NCBI GenBank assembly: GCA_024234505.1
Contig: JACKOD010000002.1
Location: 744,001 to 808,000, forward strand
Origin: Hahellaceae bacterium
GTDB lineage: Bacteria; Pseudomonadota; Gammaproteobacteria; Pseudomonadales; Oleiphilaceae
DNA: 64,000 nt
Reading direction: 5' to 3'
Made by a program: the position numbers and the translations under genes
Notes under the pieces: generated by a model
The model's input: the letters and a program-made list of their open reading frames with translations, nothing else
Database searches by the model: none
What the model was told of the DNA's origin: nothing
Part shown: positions 16,376 through 24,493 of the stretch, piece by piece
How the letters are laid out: every line of letters starts with the position of its first letter
How positions within the stretch are numbered: the first letter of the stretch is position 1

Positions 16376-17137
16376 ATGCAAATTTCAAAAGAAAGCACAA
16401 AAGCAAGCACAAAAGAAGGACACCGCGTTCCTCAAGTCACCTTCCCGATTCGTGTCAATAACGAATGGCAGAAGGTCACTACCGACAACCTGTTTAAAGG
16501 CAAAACCGTCGTGCTGTTTGCTTTGCCCGGAGCTTACACCCCGACTTGCTCCAGCACACATCTGCCCCGCTATAACGAACTGGCGAGTGTGTTCAAAGAC
16601 AACGGGGTAGACAGCATTGTGTGTTTGTCTGTCAACGATCCTTTTGTGATGAACAGTTGGCAAGAAGATCAGAAAGCCGATCAGGTTTACTTTCTGCCAG
16701 ACGGCAATGGTGCCTTTACCGAAGGCATGGGCATGTTGGTTGATAAAGCGGAACTGGGCTTTGGTAAGCGTAGCTGGCGCTACTCCATGCTGGTAAAAGA
16801 CGGCGTGATCGAGAAAATGTTTATCGAACCTGATCTGCCCGGTGATCCTTTTAAAGTTTCAGATGCGGATACGATGCTGAACTATATTAATCCCAATGCC
16901 AACCTGCCGGCGCGGGTGACCCTGTTCAGTAAACCCGGTTGTCCTCACTGTGCCCGTGCCCGCAACCAGTTAATGCAGCGTGGGTTTCGGTTTGAGGATA
17001 TCGAACTGGGCACGCACGGTGTAAGCTACAGTTCATTACAGGCAGTCACCGGGCGCGGAACCACCCCGCAGGTATTTATCGATGGTAAGCACATCGGTGG
17101 TGCCGACGACCTGGAAGCCTGGCTGGCCCAGCGTTAA
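16376..17137 (+). CDS. Peroxiredoxin-glutaredoxin fusion (Prx5/Grx hybrid)
   Basis: 253 residues. The N-terminal domain (about 15-165) is a Prx5-type peroxiredoxin with PGAYTPTCSSTHLPRY, whose Cys is the peroxidatic residue. The C-terminal domain (about 178-253) is a glutaredoxin with SKPGCPHCARAR (CxxC active site), a TTPQVFIDG cis-Pro loop and HIGGADDL. Such fusions reduce hydrogen peroxide and alkyl peroxides using glutathione. An AGGAGA site precedes the ATG. The upstream 175 bp are A/T-rich and contain a symmetric AATTGAATCAATT; OxyR control would be natural, but no convincing OxyR site was found. A flavin disulfide reductase gene follows 71 bp downstream. Confidence 0.95.
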   Translation: MQISKESTKASTKEGHRVPQVTFPIRVNNEWQKVTTDNLFKGKTVVLFALPGAYTPTCSSTHLPRYNELASVFKDNGVDSIVCLSVNDPFVMNSWQEDQKADQVYFLPDGNGAFTEGMGMLVDKAELGFGKRSWRYSMLVKDGVIEKMFIEPDLPGDPFKVSDADTMLNYINPNANLPARVTLFSKPGCPHCARARNQLMQRGFRFEDIELGTHGVSYSSLQAVTGRGTTPQVFIDGKHIGGADDLEAWLAQR

Positions 17138-17208
17138 ACACTAAATCACAATCGGCGGGACATGCCGGTGCTGAACACGCTAACACGATTCGACGGAGGA
17201 GCAAACGC

Positions 17209-18651
17209 ATGACCCCCATTCATGTAGACGTAGCAATTATTGGTGCCGGCACCGCGGGCATGGGTGCTTTTCGGGCGGCTCGCGCACATACCGAATCGGT
17301 ACTGCTCATCGAGGGACATGTTTATGGCACAACGTGCGCCAGAGTCGGCTGTATGCCCAGCAAGCTTCTGATCGCTGCGGCAGACGCAGCGCACCATGCC
17401 CGCCATACGGATGGTTTTGGTGTGCGCGTGGGGTCTGTCGAGGTAGACGGTGAAGCCGTACTGGCCCGGGTACAGCGCGAACGTGACCGCTTTGTCGGAT
17501 TTGTTGTTGAGTCGGTCGATTCATTCGGTGACGAACATCTGCTCAGGGCGAATGTTTCGTTTAAGGATGCCAGTACGCTCATCACCGAAACCGGGCAGGA
17601 AATCATTGCCCAGCGGGTGGTCATTGCCTCGGGCAGCACACCCGTCGTACCGCCCCTGTTGGCCGGGGTGAAACAACGTTTATTAACCAATGAAAATGTG
17701 TTTGAACTGACCCAATTACCCAAAAGCGTCGCGGTATTCGGACCTGGGGTGATCGGACTGGAATTGGGGCAGGCATTGAGCCGCTTGGGGGTCTCGGTCA
17801 AAGTATTCGGGCGAAGCGGCGGCGTGGCTGGTCTGCAGGATCCAGAGATTCGTGCATACGCACATCGTATTTTTAATGAAGAGTTCTATCTGGATGCCCA
17901 GGCGCAGGTGGAATCGGTCAGCGAAACCGAGTCCGGGGTCGCTGTACACTATTTGCATCGTGAGGGTGACTGGCGTACCGAGTCTTTTGAATACGTGCTG
18001 GCGGCCACCGGACGCCAGCCCAATGTAGCCTCGCTGCATCTGGAACGCACCGGCATTGCGCTGGATGCCCGAGGTATCCCGTTGTTTGATCATTTCACCC
18101 AGCAATGCGGACACAGTGGAATTTTTATCGCAGGTGATGCCAACAATGAAATACCGTTGCTCCACGAAGCGGCAGATCAGGGGCGGATTGCCGGTGACAA
18201 CGCGGGTCGCTTTCCGGATGTGCGGGCAGGGCATCGTCGAACGCCCTTGTCGGTGGTGTTTACCGAACCCCAGGTGGCCGCCGTCGGGCTTAGCCTGACG
18301 CAAATAAAAAAGCGTTGCCAGCAGTGTTATGCCGAAGGCAGCGTGTCGTTTGAAGATCAGGGCCGCAGTCGGGTCATGCTGAAAAACAAAGGCATGCTTA
18401 AAGTGTATGCCGAGCAGGGCACCGGGCTGTTTTTAGGTGCCGAGATGTTTGGACCGGCCGCCGAACACATTGGGCATTTGTTGGCCTGGGCAACGCAGAA
18501 ACGTATGACCGTTTCTGAAATGCTGGATATGCCCTTTTATCATCCGGTGATTGAAGAAGGGGTGCGTACAGCCCTTCGGGATCTGAATCACAAGCTGCAT
18601 ATCGGGCCGGATGTGATTGAGCGTTGCATGGATTGCGGGCCGGGGGCCTGA
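17209..18651 (+). CDS. Dihydrolipoamide dehydrogenase-like FAD disulfide reductase
   Basis: 480 residues of the pyridine nucleotide-disulfide oxidoreductase class I. FAD-binding IIGAGTAGMGAFRAAR (about 10-25), redox-active CARVGCMPSK (about 43-52), NAD(P)-binding VAVFGPGVIGLELGQAL, FAD-contacting GIFIAGDANNEIPLLHEA and the C-terminal HPVIEEG with the catalytic His. It differs from a housekeeping E3 subunit: the first glycine motif is GAGTAG, and a C-terminal tail ends ERCMDCGPGA, giving an additional CxxC. Standing right after the peroxiredoxin-glutaredoxin gene, with a strong GGAGGA site, it is likely part of a thiol-based peroxide defence unit rather than a 2-oxoacid dehydrogenase; its dithiol substrate is not known. 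Confidence 0.85.
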   Translation: MTPIHVDVAIIGAGTAGMGAFRAARAHTESVLLIEGHVYGTTCARVGCMPSKLLIAAADAAHHARHTDGFGVRVGSVEVDGEAVLARVQRERDRFVGFVVESVDSFGDEHLLRANVSFKDASTLITETGQEIIAQRVVIASGSTPVVPPLLAGVKQRLLTNENVFELTQLPKSVAVFGPGVIGLELGQALSRLGVSVKVFGRSGGVAGLQDPEIRAYAHRIFNEEFYLDAQAQVESVSETESGVAVHYLHREGDWRTESFEYVLAATGRQPNVASLHLERTGIALDARGIPLFDHFTQQCGHSGIFIAGDANNEIPLLHEAADQGRIAGDNAGRFPDVRAGHRRTPLSVVFTEPQVAAVGLSLTQIKKRCQQCYAEGSVSFEDQGRSRVMLKNKGMLKVYAEQGTGLFLGAEMFGPAAEHIGHLLAWATQKRMTVSEMLDMPFYHPVIEEGVRTALRDLNHKLHIGPDVIERCMDCGPGA

Positions 18652-18742
18652 GTTGCCTCCCTGTCTGCCTGCTTGATTTTTAGCCAGCCATAGTCTTTGC
18701 TTTAGCATACATACTTGCGATGTATGGACAACTAAACGGGCT

Positions 18743-20053
18743 ATGGCACTTTTCTCGAAAGCTAAGCTGGATGCATTAAAAAAAAGGACGTTGATTCAGT
18801 TACCGCGAGAAAATATTCGAACGGTGCTGATTGTTGACGATGAGCCTGCCAATCTGGCCATGTTGAACAGGATACTGTCGAATCGATATCAGGTAATCGA
18901 GGCAATTAGCGGTGAACATGCCTTGCAACAAATCCGCGACTTGCCGGACAAAGCAAATTTAAGTCTTATTATCAGTGATCAACGCATGCCGGGCATGAGC
19001 GGTGTTGATTTTCTCAGACAAGCCAAAGTGCTCGTCCCGGATGCCTTACGCATTGTGCTGACCGCCTATATGGACGTAGATGCCATACTGGCCTCGGTCA
19101 ATGAATTGCAGATCTATCATTTCATCGTGAAGCCCTTTGATCGTCAGGAATTCTTACTGACCGTTCAGCGCGCGAACGAGTATTTTGATCTGAATGCTTC
19201 CTTGAATGACTACATCCAGAATCTTGAGCAAAAGGTCGCGGAGCGCACGCAGGCACTGGAACTGAAAAACCGGGAGTTGCAGGACGCCTATCTGCGCCTG
19301 GAGCAGCAAAGTATTACCGACCCTTTAACCGGACTTAAAAACAGATGTTTTCTGAATGCGGTATTAAGTGAGGATAGCGCTTACGTCAATCGTTCCCACG
19401 GGGCTGACCTGACCGCGTCGCTGCCACAACACCCCGCTTTATCAGCCGACGAGCACGGCGCGCGTGATCTGGTGTTTTATCTGATTGATCTGGACCATTT
19501 CAAGCAGGTGAATGATACCTACGGGCACCTAGCGGGTGACAAATTGCTAACAGGCGTGGGTCAGCGGTTGAGTGAGCTGTTTCGCGAGTCGGATTTTTGT
19601 GTTCGCTGGGGTGGCGAGGAGTTCTTGATCGTGACGCGTTTTGCCAGTCGTGATCAAACCTGCGTGATAGCCGAGCGGATTCGGAATAAAATCGCAGAAA
19701 AGACGTTCGACGTCGGCTTGAAACAAGCGATATCGGTGACCTGCTCCATCGGCATAGCGTGCTACCCATTTTTTACCGAAGCCGTATCGGCTCTCAAATG
19801 GGAGCAGGTGGTAGACATTGCCGATCACGCACTTTATGCCGCAAAAAACAGTGGCCGCAATGCATGGGTCGGGGTGTTCAGTGTTCCTGAGGCGGCAGCT
19901 CAGCCGCCGTTTCTGTCGGGTGAAGACTGGTTGCGCCGCTGGCGCTCGAATTTATCCGTGATGGCAATGCAGAAGCTGGTAAAAGTGAGAACGTCATTGC
20001 CCGATGCCAGTCAGCTGGTATGGCAGAGCGAAGGAGCGCCCTCGCATGAGTAA
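18743..20053 (+). CDS. Response regulator with GGDEF output (diguanylate cyclase)
   Basis: 436 residues: a receiver domain (about 27-150; acidic VDDE, phosphorylation Asp in LIISDQRMPGMSG, Lys in FIVKPFDR), a coiled coil (LEQKVAERTQALELKNRELQ ...) and a GGDEF domain (about 190-375) with DPLTGLKNR, LIDLDHFKQVNDTYGH and the active-site loop WGGEEF. GGEEF is a catalytically competent form, so cyclic di-GMP synthesis is expected when phosphorylated. No clear RxxD inhibitory site directly precedes the loop. A tail of about 60 residues follows. The next gene overlaps by 8 bp, and a histidine kinase follows that, so this is the output of a three-gene signalling operon. Confidence 0.93.
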   Translation: MALFSKAKLDALKKRTLIQLPRENIRTVLIVDDEPANLAMLNRILSNRYQVIEAISGEHALQQIRDLPDKANLSLIISDQRMPGMSGVDFLRQAKVLVPDALRIVLTAYMDVDAILASVNELQIYHFIVKPFDRQEFLLTVQRANEYFDLNASLNDYIQNLEQKVAERTQALELKNRELQDAYLRLEQQSITDPLTGLKNRCFLNAVLSEDSAYVNRSHGADLTASLPQHPALSADEHGARDLVFYLIDLDHFKQVNDTYGHLAGDKLLTGVGQRLSELFRESDFCVRWGGEEFLIVTRFASRDQTCVIAERIRNKIAEKTFDVGLKQAISVTCSIGIACYPFFTEAVSALKWEQVVDIADHALYAAKNSGRNAWVGVFSVPEAAAQPPFLSGEDWLRRWRSNLSVMAMQKLVKVRTSLPDASQLVWQSEGAPSHE

Positions 20054-21188
20054 CAGGTTGCGTTTTGTTCGTTCAATACTAACGTACCTAGCCCTGTTGG
20101 TTTTAGTCGTGATAAGTGCTGGCCCGCTCGTGAATGCAGACGAAAAGCGCCAAGTGGAAAATGTGCAAATTAAGCCATTGCATTTCGCGCTCATGGTGAC
20201 CCGAAGTCCGGGAGATCTCTATTACGAACCCTTGACCCGCTTTTGTCAGGCCGTTGCCGACGATCTGGGAATAAAACTCACCGTTTACTATGCCGATGAT
20301 GATCGCCAGAAGTATGCACAAAACGTCGAACTGGCGGTGAGTCGTGATCGGGTTGATGGTGTCATTCTGCAAAGCTTTAAAGGGGGTGGAAAAAAATATC
20401 TGCGTATTGCCGAAGCATTCCGGGTTCCGCTGTTTTTTTTCAACGATATTAATATGATGGATTCCGAAGACCCTTCGCCCTACTGGGTGGGAGACATTAC
20501 CCCGAACGGCGTGGGCGCCGGGGAGGCCCTGGCTGAAAAACTGATTGCCTCCGCGCGGATGAAGGGATTGCAAAATGCCTCGGGCAAAATAGAAATGGTG
20601 GCTTTGGAGGGGTTTACTTCATCGGGCCCTTCGCTAAAACGGGTACAAGGCTTGCAGCGTGCGGTGAAGAATCACCCGGATGTCATTCTTCACCAAATCG
20701 TTTCTGCAAATTGGCGCAGAGAAGAAGCGCAACAAATCATGCCGGGTTTGTATAAGCGTTATCCCGGATTGGTGGCCATCTGGGCGGCGAGCGACTCCAT
20801 GATCTTAGGGGTAGAAGACTGGGCAAACCAGAAGGGGGTCAAAATGGGGGCGCAGTTAGTCGCTGGTGGTATCGATTGGGCCCGGGATGCGCTGGTCGAG
20901 ATTAGCCAAGAACAATTAGAGGTCAGTTATGGCGGCCATTTTATGGAGGCAGGCTGGGCAATCGTAATGTTGTTCGACCGGCTCCGAGGCAGTCAGGCCG
21001 GGACAGATCGCCTGCACTTGTCGACACAAATGGAAGCGCTTGATCGTCACAATGTGAACGAGTATCTGGGCCGGTTTGGCGGGCAGGATTGGTCTTCAAT
21101 CGACTTTCAACGGTTTTCTCGCGCCTACACGCCCTCCCTCCAGACTTATGACTTCTCGCTGCGAGCGTTAATGTCTCAATTTGACTGA
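20046..21188 (+). CDS. Periplasmic sugar-type binding protein (family 1 fold), sensory
   Basis: 380 residues. A signal segment (RSILTYLALLVLVVISAGPLV) precedes a two-lobed periplasmic binding protein fold of the Peripla_BP_4 type: PLHFALMVTRSPGDLYYEPLTRF, VDGVILQSFKGGGKKYL, VPLFFFNDINMM, AIWAASDSMILGVEDWA and VAGGIDWARDALVEI. Homologues bind ribose, galactose or autoinducer-2-like ligands. No ABC transporter genes are present; the gene lies between a response regulator and a membrane histidine kinase, so it most likely delivers a ligand signal to the kinase. Start at the ATG overlapping the previous stop, with AAGGAG upstream. Ligand unknown. Confidence 0.88.
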   Translation: MSNRLRFVRSILTYLALLVLVVISAGPLVNADEKRQVENVQIKPLHFALMVTRSPGDLYYEPLTRFCQAVADDLGIKLTVYYADDDRQKYAQNVELAVSRDRVDGVILQSFKGGGKKYLRIAEAFRVPLFFFNDINMMDSEDPSPYWVGDITPNGVGAGEALAEKLIASARMKGLQNASGKIEMVALEGFTSSGPSLKRVQGLQRAVKNHPDVILHQIVSANWRREEAQQIMPGLYKRYPGLVAIWAASDSMILGVEDWANQKGVKMGAQLVAGGIDWARDALVEISQEQLEVSYGGHFMEAGWAIVMLFDRLRGSQAGTDRLHLSTQMEALDRHNVNEYLGRFGGQDWSSIDFQRFSRAYTPSLQTYDFSLRALMSQFD

Positions 21189-21199
21189 GCCGGTTTTCC

Positions 21200-23227
21200 A
21201 TGTCTATTCGCGAATCAATCAGGTTTCGGCTGCTGTTTTACACCTTGCTCTGTAGTTCGCTGATAACGTTAGTGATTACGTCACTGCAACTCTATCTGGA
21301 TTATAAAAACGAAGTTAATTTTATTGAAGATCGTTTCGCATTAATCGAAAACAGCTATGTTGTGCCACTTTCCCACTCCGTCTGGAATTTCGATGAGAAC
21401 GCGGCAAATGTGCAATTGGCCGGTATGCTGACGTTACCCGATCTGGTCTACGCCAAGGTTGTGCAAGACGACGAACTTCTGATCAGCCAGGGAAGGGAGC
21501 CTGAAAACCGGCAATTTCTGGTGACTCATGATTATGCGCTGGCCTATCCGATAGAAGGCCGCGCCATGGCGCTTGGAACATTAACGGTTGTGGCCAATCT
21601 GGAAAGCATTTATGTGCGACTATTCGATCGGATGCTCGTTATCCTGGGATCACAAGGGGTAAAAACCTTTCTTACCTCCGCATTTTTTCTGTTTATCGTC
21701 CAGCTTTTGGTGACGAGACATCTGACCAGTATTGCGAACTACGCAAATAGCCTGATGCATACCAATATGCAATCGACCCTCAAATTGAATCGTGCTGTCA
21801 GGCATCCGGAGGATGAGCTGGAGTCGCTGTGTAATGCGATTAATCACATGCGAGTCAGCGCGCTTCAGGATTGGCAACGCCAACACTGTCTGGTTCAGTT
21901 GGCGCAGCGACTGGCTGCCGTTAACGACCCCCTGAGTGTGATGAAATGCGCGTTATCCTATCTCCTGGACAAACTGGCGCTGACGCCGCAATCGCGCGCC
22001 GATGTGTATTTCAGGGGGATTCATCTTTCAGCGAAGAATGTACGAACGGAAGCTGTATATGATCAACTGGTGTTGCAGCCTATTGTAGACGCAGACAGTC
22101 TGTCGGACTGCTACGTCAGGAGCGACGTTATGCTGCCGCCACAACTGGCAACAACCGATGGGGCGCAGCAAACTGAGATTGACATTGATCGCTCGGAAGT
22201 TCGTCTGATTTGCCGGGACGAAGGGCAATTGATGTTTTGTATTCACCTGGAAGATGTCGATGCCGAACTGCTCTGCGATAGCCGCGAGCAGGAGCTGTTT
22301 CCTACCTTGATGCAATATCTGTTGTTGAAGCTGCGAAATGTGCAGGCCACCCAGTTTCTCGAAAGTAAAGTGAAAGAGAAGGCGAATAAACTACAGGCGG
22401 TGATAGATGCATTGATCGAAAAAAATAACGACTTTCAACAGGCTCAAAAGCAGTTGGTACACTCGGAAAAAATGTCGAGTTTGGGCACATTGGTTGCCGG
22501 TGCGGCACACGAAATCGGAAATCCGAACAACTTCATATCCGTCAGCGCATCAAACCTGTTGAATGACCTGTTGAATGTCCAGCAGTTTATCTACGAGCTG
22601 GCGGAGGGTGAAGCCGAAGTACAAGCTGAATTTGACCTCCACTTTACCAAACTGTATCAACATCTGGCGTTGATTACGGAGGGAACCGAACGTATTTCAA
22701 AATTGGTGAATGGACTACGCAACTTTTCGAGATTTGATAAGTCTGAGATTGCGCCAACCCATCTCAGCGGTGCCTTGGAATCCACGCTGAGACTAGTCAA
22801 GTCGGCATACTCGGCAATCATTGAGTTTCGTCTGGATCTGCAAAGCGACCCGGAGATCTTGGCCAACGAAGACCAAATGAGTCAGGTTTTTATGAATCTG
22901 CTGGTCAATGCGTGCCAGTCCATCGAAGAAAAACGCAAAGGGCTGCAGAGCGTTAAAGCGTTTAACGGTTTAATTCAGATTTCGAGTCGAACAGAAGGGC
23001 AGAACTTTGTAATCGAAATCACCGACAACGGCCTTGGTATGACAGCAAAGCAACAGGCCAAAGCCTTCGAACCCTTTTTTACTACCAAACCCGTGGGGCA
23101 GGGCACGGGGTTGGGTCTATCTATTTCGTACCAGATCATTCAGGGGCACAGCGGAACATTGCAGTGTCACTCCAACCCCGGAGAGGGAGTGACTTTTACC
23201 CTAAGTTTACCAATATCCAGTCTGTAG
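21200..23227 (+). CDS. Membrane sensor histidine kinase
   Basis: 675 residues. An N-terminal helix (LLFYTLLCSSLITLVITSLQL), a periplasmic domain of about 110 residues, a second helix (TSAFFLFIVQLLV) and a HAMP-like region form the sensor. A middle region of about 180 residues has no recognised fold. A coiled coil leads into the dimerisation domain, HSEKMSSLGTLVAGAAHEIGNP with the phosphoacceptor His (about 435), and the ATPase domain with NLLVNACQSI (N box), ITDNGLGM (G1), FEPFFTTKP (F box) and GTGLGLSISYQII (G2). Eleven bp separate it from the binding-protein gene. The probable partner is the REC-GGDEF protein at the head of the operon. Confidence 0.93.
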   Translation: MSIRESIRFRLLFYTLLCSSLITLVITSLQLYLDYKNEVNFIEDRFALIENSYVVPLSHSVWNFDENAANVQLAGMLTLPDLVYAKVVQDDELLISQGREPENRQFLVTHDYALAYPIEGRAMALGTLTVVANLESIYVRLFDRMLVILGSQGVKTFLTSAFFLFIVQLLVTRHLTSIANYANSLMHTNMQSTLKLNRAVRHPEDELESLCNAINHMRVSALQDWQRQHCLVQLAQRLAAVNDPLSVMKCALSYLLDKLALTPQSRADVYFRGIHLSAKNVRTEAVYDQLVLQPIVDADSLSDCYVRSDVMLPPQLATTDGAQQTEIDIDRSEVRLICRDEGQLMFCIHLEDVDAELLCDSREQELFPTLMQYLLLKLRNVQATQFLESKVKEKANKLQAVIDALIEKNNDFQQAQKQLVHSEKMSSLGTLVAGAAHEIGNPNNFISVSASNLLNDLLNVQQFIYELAEGEAEVQAEFDLHFTKLYQHLALITEGTERISKLVNGLRNFSRFDKSEIAPTHLSGALESTLRLVKSAYSAIIEFRLDLQSDPEILANEDQMSQVFMNLLVNACQSIEEKRKGLQSVKAFNGLIQISSRTEGQNFVIEITDNGLGMTAKQQAKAFEPFFTTKPVGQGTGLGLSISYQIIQGHSGTLQCHSNPGEGVTFTLSLPISSL

Positions 23228-23230
23228 GCT

Positions 23231-23455
23231 TTAATTCAGCCCCATGCCAACCACCATACCCACCGCAACACCCAGCCCGATAAAAATGGAACCAACCACG
23301 ATACCTACCGCCACATTACCTTTTTCAAGTTGTTCATGGGCAGAAAAAGGGGTGATTTTATCAAACCACTTATAGCCTAGTACCATGGTAGACAGGGTGA
23401 GCAGCGCCCCTAAAATGGCATAAATAAAATTAAGCGCGATGATGCTGAAGTCCAT
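23231..23455 (-). CDS. DUF350 family small membrane protein
   Basis: 74 residues with two hydrophobic segments (IALNFIYAILGALLTLSTMVLG and VAVGIVVGSIFIGLGVAVGM), a single-unit member of the DUF350 (YjfL-like) family. Function unknown. It starts 1 bp after the stop codon of the upstream lytic transglycosylase gene, so the two are translated from one message. It ends 3 bp from the convergent kinase gene. Confidence 0.8.
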   Translation of the reverse strand: MDFSIIALNFIYAILGALLTLSTMVLGYKWFDKITPFSAHEQLEKGNVAVGIVVGSIFIGLGVAVGMVVGMGLN

Positions 23456-23456
23456 G

Positions 23457-24041
23457 TCAGATGTCCTCTTTGATTTGCTCGATTTTACGAACGTAGTTAA
23501 TGGTTTCTTTACTGTGTTTACCGGTGACTCTGGGAAGGACTTTTTCTACCGATGCCCATTTTTTGGGATTTAAACCCTGATTGATTGCCACTCGTTGTGC
23601 TTTGAGAATATTCCCTTTGCCTGCATTGTAAGAGCCAAAGGTAAAACGCAGACGGCTTTCGATAGATCGTCCGGATTCCCAGTAATCAAATAACTGTTTG
23701 TTGTACCAGAGCGCGGCGGCAATATTCCAGCGTGGGTCGGTGGACTGACCTTCAATATATTTGTTCTTCTTTTGAATCTCGTTATAGGTCGCGGGCATAA
23801 TCTGCATCAAGCCTTTAGCTCCGACATGAGATTTGGCTTCCGGGTTGAGATTGGATTCGGCCACGGCCTGGGCTTTGAAGTATTTCCAGTCGAAGCCGGG
23901 GCCAAAATAGCGCTTGGTGTATTTGGAAAAATACGCATCAAAATCGGTATGTTGGCTGTATTTGGCAAAGCTATCGGCTTGGGCATAGGCACCCAGAAAG
24001 CTAAAACCCAGCGTAAACAGTCTGACATATAAATAGCGCAT
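23457..24041 (-). CDS. Periplasmic lytic transglycosylase (SLT domain)
   Basis: 194 residues: a signal peptide (YLYVRLFTLGFSFLGAYAQA) followed by one SLT domain. The catalytic Glu is in QAVAESNLNPEAKS, followed by the family motifs GAKGLMQIMPATY, NIAAALWYNKQL and FTFGSYNAGKGNI. It cleaves the glycan strands of peptidoglycan to anhydromuramyl ends. The start at 24041 is chosen for the GGAGG site upstream; an earlier Met at 24074 would place charged residues ahead of the signal. Paired with a DUF350 gene. Confidence 0.9.
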   Translation of the reverse strand: MRYLYVRLFTLGFSFLGAYAQADSFAKYSQHTDFDAYFSKYTKRYFGPGFDWKYFKAQAVAESNLNPEAKSHVGAKGLMQIMPATYNEIQKKNKYIEGQSTDPRWNIAAALWYNKQLFDYWESGRSIESRLRFTFGSYNAGKGNILKAQRVAINQGLNPKKWASVEKVLPRVTGKHSKETINYVRKIEQIKEDI

Positions 24042-24231
24042 GTTTCCCTCCGGTGCTCCTCCCGACACGTGCAAGTGTGGAGTATAAACCAGGAGAGGGC
24101 TCTCGCTCTATAAGTAACCCCCAGGAGCATTGAAGAGATATGTTCCGTTTTTTCGCCGCGATGATACTGAGGGGCTTAACACGGTTACAATGGGGATGCG
24201 TCAGTGTTTTCTATAGCAAGGATGATTGGCA

Positions 24232-24432
24232 ATGTTAAAACCCGAACCTTTGAGATCAACATTACCTGAAGCGCTTAAGGAAGCCATTGCCATCGTAAAG
24301 GCTTCGGGTGATGAAGTGGCTTTCGATGAAAATGAATTAGCACTCATGAGTGCTGCGGCCAATGGCTACATCACATATGACGAAGTAGCCAGGAGGCTAA
24401 TCGAAAAGTATCGCGAAAGAAAAGTACCGTGA
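24232..24432 (+). CDS. Small protein, VbhA-antitoxin-like
   Basis: 66 residues from the ATG at 24232. The C-terminal half, NELALMSAAANGYITYDEVARRL, resembles the short helical VbhA domain of Fic-toxin antitoxins and of small addiction-module proteins (a run of helix, then G.ITxxE(V/A)xxxL). The Fic-inhibiting motif (S/T)xxxE(G/N) is not present: the matching place reads SAAANG. No Fic or other toxin gene lies next to it; purD is convergent on the other strand. It may be an orphan antitoxin fragment or an unrelated small protein. Confidence 0.5.
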   Translation: MLKPEPLRSTLPEALKEAIAIVKASGDEVAFDENELALMSAAANGYITYDEVARRLIEKYRERKVP

Positions 24433-24493
24433 AAGCTGATCCAATGCTCTGGCTGGGGGCAACGGGCCCCCACCAGCTGAACCGGTCTTATGT

